A stretch of 64,000 nucleotides of DNA from Novosphingobium sp. (GTDB taxonomy: Bacteria > Pseudomonadota > Alphaproteobacteria > Sphingomonadales > Sphingomonadaceae), in NCBI RefSeq assembly GCF_039595395.1, contig NZ_JBCNLP010000006.1, positions 377,001-441,000 on the forward strand. The letters run 5' to 3'. Shown here piece by piece: positions 60,929 to 64,000 of this stretch. Position 1 is the first letter of the stretch; each line of letters begins with the position of its first letter. A program made the translations under genes and the position numbers. The notes below the pieces were generated by a model that was not told the origin of the DNA, ran no database searches, and worked only from the letters and a program-made list of their open reading frames with translations.

Positions 60929-62077
60929 ATGGCGAAGATCTGGCGGATATCCGTCCTTGGCGCCTGTGCCCTGTCGCTGATGCCATCGGGCGCGGCGCAT
61001 GCATCGCCGACCGCTGTCAGGGTGGAGGCGTGGGGAAAAACCCCTCAAGGCGCCACGATCCGCCGCTACACCATGACCAACCGGCAGGGAGCCAGCGTGT
61101 CGATCCTGAACCTCGGCGCGACGATTGCCTCTTTGCGTGTGCCCGATCGCGACGGCAGGCTTGAAGATGTCGTGCTGGGTTACGCCAGCGCGGAGGACTA
61201 TCTGCGCAACGCTGCCTATTATGGCGCCACGGTGGGGCGCTATGCCAACCGGATCATCGGTTCGAAGCTGGTGATCGCCGGAAGGCAATACCCTTTGTCG
61301 GGCACCGGCGGCGCCACGCTGCATGGCGGCAGCAACGGCTTCCACACCAGACTGTGGAGTGTAGCGCCGATCAGGACCTCGCGCGGTTCGGCTCTGCGCT
61401 TCACACTGATCAGTCCCGATGGCGATGAAGGTTTTCCCGGCCGATTGACTGCCACCGTGACCTTCGCCTGGGATAACAGCAACCGGCTGACGATCGATTA
61501 TCGTGCCACCACCACCCGAACCACGGTCGTCACCATGACCCAGCACAGCTATTTCAATCTGGCCGGCGCTGGCCATGGCGATGTTCTGGGCCATAGGCTG
61601 CGGATCAATGCCGATTTCTATACGCCGGCCGGGGCCAACAACGCGCCCACCGGCGAAGTGCTGAAGGTGGCGGGAACGCCCTTCGATTTCACCACCGCCA
61701 AACTGCTGGGCAAGGATATCGAGAGTACCGATCCTCAGGTGGCGCGTGGCCATGGCTATGACCATAATTTCGTCCTGAGGCGTTCTCTCGTGCCGGGTGA
61801 GGTGGTGGAGGCGGCGTGCCTCGTCGATCCGGCTTCGGGCCGGATGCTGACCGTGTCGACCAGCGAACCCGGACTGCAACTCTACACTGCCAATGGTCGC
61901 GCATCGCCTCGATTGATGCGCGATGGGCGGACCTATCCTGCCCATGGCGGTGTGGCGATGGAAACCGAGCACTATCCTGACACGCCCAATCTGACCCATT
62001 TCCCGAGGGTGGCGCTCAGGCCAGGGGAGGTCTACGCCAGCCGCACGGTGTGGCAGTTCGGCGTTGACGGGCGTTAG
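60929..62077 (+). CDS. Exported aldose 1-epimerase (mutarotase)
   Basis: A 382-residue GalM-family protein with signal peptide ending GAAHA-SPT. Active-site residues: His in GGATLHGGSNGF, His in TMTQHSYFNLAG, catalytic acid His region GYDHNFVLRR and base Glu in METEHYPDTPN. Interconverts alpha and beta anomers of sugars; exported forms are common beside glycoside uptake genes. ATG 60929 follows GGGGAG; ATG 60917 is an alternative. Lies 67 bases after the TonB receptor gene on the same strand. Confidence 0.9.
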   Translation: MAKIWRISVLGACALSLMPSGAAHASPTAVRVEAWGKTPQGATIRRYTMTNRQGASVSILNLGATIASLRVPDRDGRLEDVVLGYASAEDYLRNAAYYGATVGRYANRIIGSKLVIAGRQYPLSGTGGATLHGGSNGFHTRLWSVAPIRTSRGSALRFTLISPDGDEGFPGRLTATVTFAWDNSNRLTIDYRATTTRTTVVTMTQHSYFNLAGAGHGDVLGHRLRINADFYTPAGANNAPTGEVLKVAGTPFDFTTAKLLGKDIESTDPQVARGHGYDHNFVLRRSLVPGEVVEAACLVDPASGRMLTVSTSEPGLQLYTANGRASPRLMRDGRTYPAHGGVAMETEHYPDTPNLTHFPRVALRPGEVYASRTVWQFGVDGR

Positions 62078-62174
62078 CCCCCGGTTTTCATGCCCATTCG
62101 AGCCGCGATTTTGCCCTTATTGCGATCCGGGTTGAACCCCGGAGTTCCGCCGCATGCGAGGAAGGAAACACCCC

Positions 62175-62618
62175 ATGAACCGCGACTCTGTCGAGACACG
62201 CGATCGCTACAAATTGTATCGGCCGATCCAGACAAGGTGGTCGGACAATGATGTCTACGGTCATGTGAACAATGTCGTCTATTACGCCTGGTTCGACACC
62301 GCCATCAATGGATGGCTGATCGAACAGCAGGTTCTCGACATTGCGAGCAGCCCGGTGATCGGTCTGGTCGTCGAAACAGGGTGCCGGTATGCACGTTCCA
62401 TCAGCTATCCCGAGCCGGTGGAGGCAGGCCTGCGTGTCGCGCATATCGGCCGTTCGAGTGTGCGCTATGAGGTGGGGCTGTTCACCCGGAACCATGACGA
62501 AGCCGCCGCCGCGGGCTTTTTCGTCCATGTCTATGTCGACCGGGAAACGATGCGCCCGGTGCCTCTGCCCGATGCTCTTCGCGCCTGTCTGGAGACGATC
62601 CGGAGTGGAGCCGCTTAA
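62175..62618 (+). CDS. 4HBT-family acyl-CoA thioesterase
   Basis: A 147-residue hotdog-fold thioesterase. Signature RWSDNDVYGHVNNVVYYAWF, with Asp26 as the likely catalytic residue, as in 4-hydroxybenzoyl-CoA thioesterases and YbgC. Cytoplasmic. ATG 62175 has GAAGGAAA upstream. Its stop codon overlaps that of the convergent LacI gene by two bases, so there is no intergenic space. No clear link to the neighbours; might release an acid from a CoA ester made by the GntR-linked genes. Confidence 0.9.
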   Translation: MNRDSVETRDRYKLYRPIQTRWSDNDVYGHVNNVVYYAWFDTAINGWLIEQQVLDIASSPVIGLVVETGCRYARSISYPEPVEAGLRVAHIGRSSVRYEVGLFTRNHDEAAAAGFFVHVYVDRETMRPVPLPDALRACLETIRSGAA

Positions 62619-63666
62619 CGCTTGCGCGGGCGTCGCCGTGGGGCCGCATCCGACTGACGGCGCACCAGCTTGTAATCCAGCACCACATGCGAGGGTTCTT
62701 CCTCCGCCTCACCCCGCTGCTCGCGCAGATCGCGCACCAGCAGATCGACCGCGCTGCGCGCCATATCGCTGATCGGCTGGTGAATGGTGGTCAGTTCCGG
62801 CCAGATGGTGGTGGCCAGCGGCGTGTCGTCGAAGCCGCAGACGGTCAGGTCGCCCGGCACATCCAGCCCGCGCCCATGAGCGATGGCCACGGCGGCGGCG
62901 GCCATATCGTCGTTGCAGGCGAAGATCGCCGTGGGCGGCTCGGCCAGATCGAGCAAATGCTCGGCCGCATCAAGGCCCGAGCGATAGTTGAACAGGCCCT
63001 GCGCGATCAGCGTCTCATCCTGCGGCAGACCGGCATCGGTGAGCGCGGCAAGATAGCCTTCGAACCGGCGCTGGCCGGAGTTATAGGCCGGATTGCCCTT
63101 GATGAAGCCGATGCGGCGATGGCCCAGCGCGACCAGATGGCGGGTCATCTCGCGCGCGGCGAGCCGGTCATCCATGTTGATCGAGGAAAAATGATCGGGC
63201 CGATGGCTGGCCGCCAGAGTAACCGCGCGGATTCCGGCATCGCGCAAGGCCGCCAGCATCTCGGGGGAATCGCAAAGCGGCGGCGGCAGGATGATGCCGT
63301 TGATCCGCGCATGTTTGAGATGCGCCAGCACCGCCTCCACCGAGAGCGGCTCGGTCAGTTTTTCCACCGCCAGCATCACATTGTGATGGCTCGCTTGCTC
63401 CAGACTGCCCATCAGCAATTCGGAGAGGAAGGAGGTGGAAGGGTTGGAGAACAGCAGGCAGATCCGGATCTCCTCGCCCCCGGCCAGGCGCGCGCCGCCG
63501 CGCTGGGCGCATAGCCGAGCGCATCGATGGCGGCCTGCACCTTGTCGCGCGTCGCCTCGCGCACGGCCTGCTTGCCGTTGATGACGCGCGAGACGGTCAT
63601 CGGCGAGACGCCGGCCTGCTTGGCGACATCGATGATGGTGGGAGCGCGGGAGTCTTTGTGATCCAT
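62615..63666 (-). pseudogene. LacI-family regulator with a frameshift (paralogue 3)
   Basis: The helix-turn-helix half (from ATG 63666: MDHKDSRAPTIIDVAKQAGV, then SPMTVSRVINGKQAVRE, up to YAPSAAAR) and the ligand-binding half (GGEEIRICLLFSNPSTSFL to the end, with FACNDDMAAAAV and GFDDTPLATTIWPE) are in different frames. The shift falls near 63485 at the hinge; adding one C in the stretch CGCGCCTGG would restore ARALAGGEEIR. Apart from that both halves are intact, and the protein would be about 350 residues, like the two other LacI proteins here. Either a true inactivating mutation or a sequencing error at a GC-rich site. Lies between the GH67 gene and a promoter with an inverted operator pair. 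Confidence 0.85.
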
Positions 63667-63720
63667 GAAAGGTCAATCTGGTGGCGATATCAGGGGGCTA
63701 TCGTGTGCCCTTTGAAAAAA

Positions 63721-63793
63721 TGTTAGCGAAAACACCGCAAACCGCCAGCGGAATGTTATCGGCCAATGCCAAAGCACGATGTTTTCGCTAACA
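63721..63793. promoter_or_regulatory. Inverted pair TGTTAGCGAAAACA / TGTTTTCGCTAACA
   Basis: Two exact reverse-complement 14-mers (63721-63734 and 63780-63793) spaced by 45 bases, upstream of the LacI paralogue 3 gene and just after the GH67 stop. Half-site TGTTAGCG matches the left half of the LacI operators; the right half AAAACA differs. Probably a LacI operator pair for autoregulation, or a hairpin. Confidence 0.6.
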
Positions 63794-63800
63794 TGGATGC

Positions 63801-64000
63801 TTATTTCGGGTTCCCTGGCGCATAGGGAAAGCGCAGCGCCTTGTACCACTCCAGCGTGTGAGCGGGCGCGGCGGCGCCAGCGGGCAGGGGGCGGTGGCTG
63901 ATCGACTGGAAATAGGCGATGCTGGCGTCGCGCCACCATTGCGCCTCGCGGTGCTGGATGGCGAGATAGGTCTGCGTCTGGGCAAAACGCTCTTCATCGA
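63801..64000 (-). CDS. GH67 alpha-glucuronidase, C-terminal fragment
   Basis: The last 65 codons of a gene running off the right edge. The frame reads AQWWRDASIAYFQSISHRPL and later EWYKALRFPYAPGNPK before the stop, a pattern matching the C-terminus of GH67 alpha-glucuronidases (WWRDA...YFQ...YYKSLRFPYAPG). GH67 removes 4-O-methylglucuronic acid from the non-reducing end of xylo-oligosaccharides. No start codon falls in the window, so it is easily missed. It extends the xylan programme to the right; its stop lies 8 bases beyond the inverted repeat upstream of the LacI gene. Confidence 0.8.
   Translation of the reverse strand, partial: DEERFAQTQTYLAIQHREAQWWRDASIAYFQSISHRPLPAGAAAPAHTLEWYKALRFPYAPGNPK

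Overview
The window looks like chromosomal DNA from a high-GC alphaproteobacterium of the Sphingomonadales, most like Novosphingobium or a relative. This is inferred from gene content: two large TonB-dependent receptors, a SapC / cupin-like / tryptophan-halogenase set beside one of them, LacI regulators with TAGCGCTA operators resembling the Caulobacter xylose operator, and many Tat- or Sec-exported enzymes. I see no rRNA, tRNA, CRISPR array, insertion sequence or phage gene.

Layout. 1-3.2 kb: the 3' part of an FtsX-type ABC permease and a coupled AttH/lipocalin-like protein, probably unrelated to the rest. 3.2-8.6 kb: secreted GH92 mannosidase, GH43 enzyme and SASA-type acetylesterase. 8.6-8.8 kb: a perfect 41-bp inverted repeat made of REP-like hairpins. 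8.8-31.2 kb: a xylan/arabinoxylan locus with two paralogous LacI regulators, cupin, two Tat-exported Gfo/Idh/MocA oxidoreductases, CE1-like esterase, GH43 xylosidase/arabinofuranosidase, GH51 arabinofuranosidase, JmjC-like cupin, SapC, TonB receptor, flavin halogenase, GH3 xylosidase, GH8 exo-oligoxylanase and an alpha/beta-hydrolase esterase. Copies of the palindrome GATAGCGCTACC stand before most transcription units. The right edge (62.6-64 kb) returns to this theme with a frameshifted third LacI gene and the last 65 codons of a GH67 alpha-glucuronidase.

31.9-33.7 kb: a secreted two-domain VOC protein and a secreted beta-sandwich protein. 33.7-57.7 kb: a second programme. A GntR/FadR-type regulator (38.3 kb) sits beside a CE15 glucuronoyl esterase operon that also encodes two Nif3-like paralogues, one Tat-exported and lacking metal ligands; a third Gfo/Idh/MocA oxidoreductase follows. 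Next come an exported amidohydrolase, two ACS-type MFS transporters, Fe-dependent alcohol dehydrogenase, aldehyde dehydrogenase, two PQQ beta-propeller dehydrogenases, three c-type cytochromes, an enoyl-CoA hydratase, a CaiB-type CoA-transferase, an SMP-30-like protein, a Tat-exported small protein and two double cupins. Every divergent promoter in this stretch, and the amidohydrolase promoter, carries an AT-rich palindrome of the form ATCATAT-n-ATATGAT. I read it as one GntR-controlled regulon. 57.9-62.6 kb: a second TonB receptor, an exported aldose 1-epimerase and a 4HBT thioesterase.

How it fits together (inference): outer-membrane uptake plus periplasmic trimming and de-esterification of glucuronoarabinoxylan under LacI control, next to a GntR-controlled set that may oxidise an alcohol or acid released with, or alongside, glucuronoyl esters. 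The substrate of this second set is not evident from sequence and is the most interesting open question in the window.
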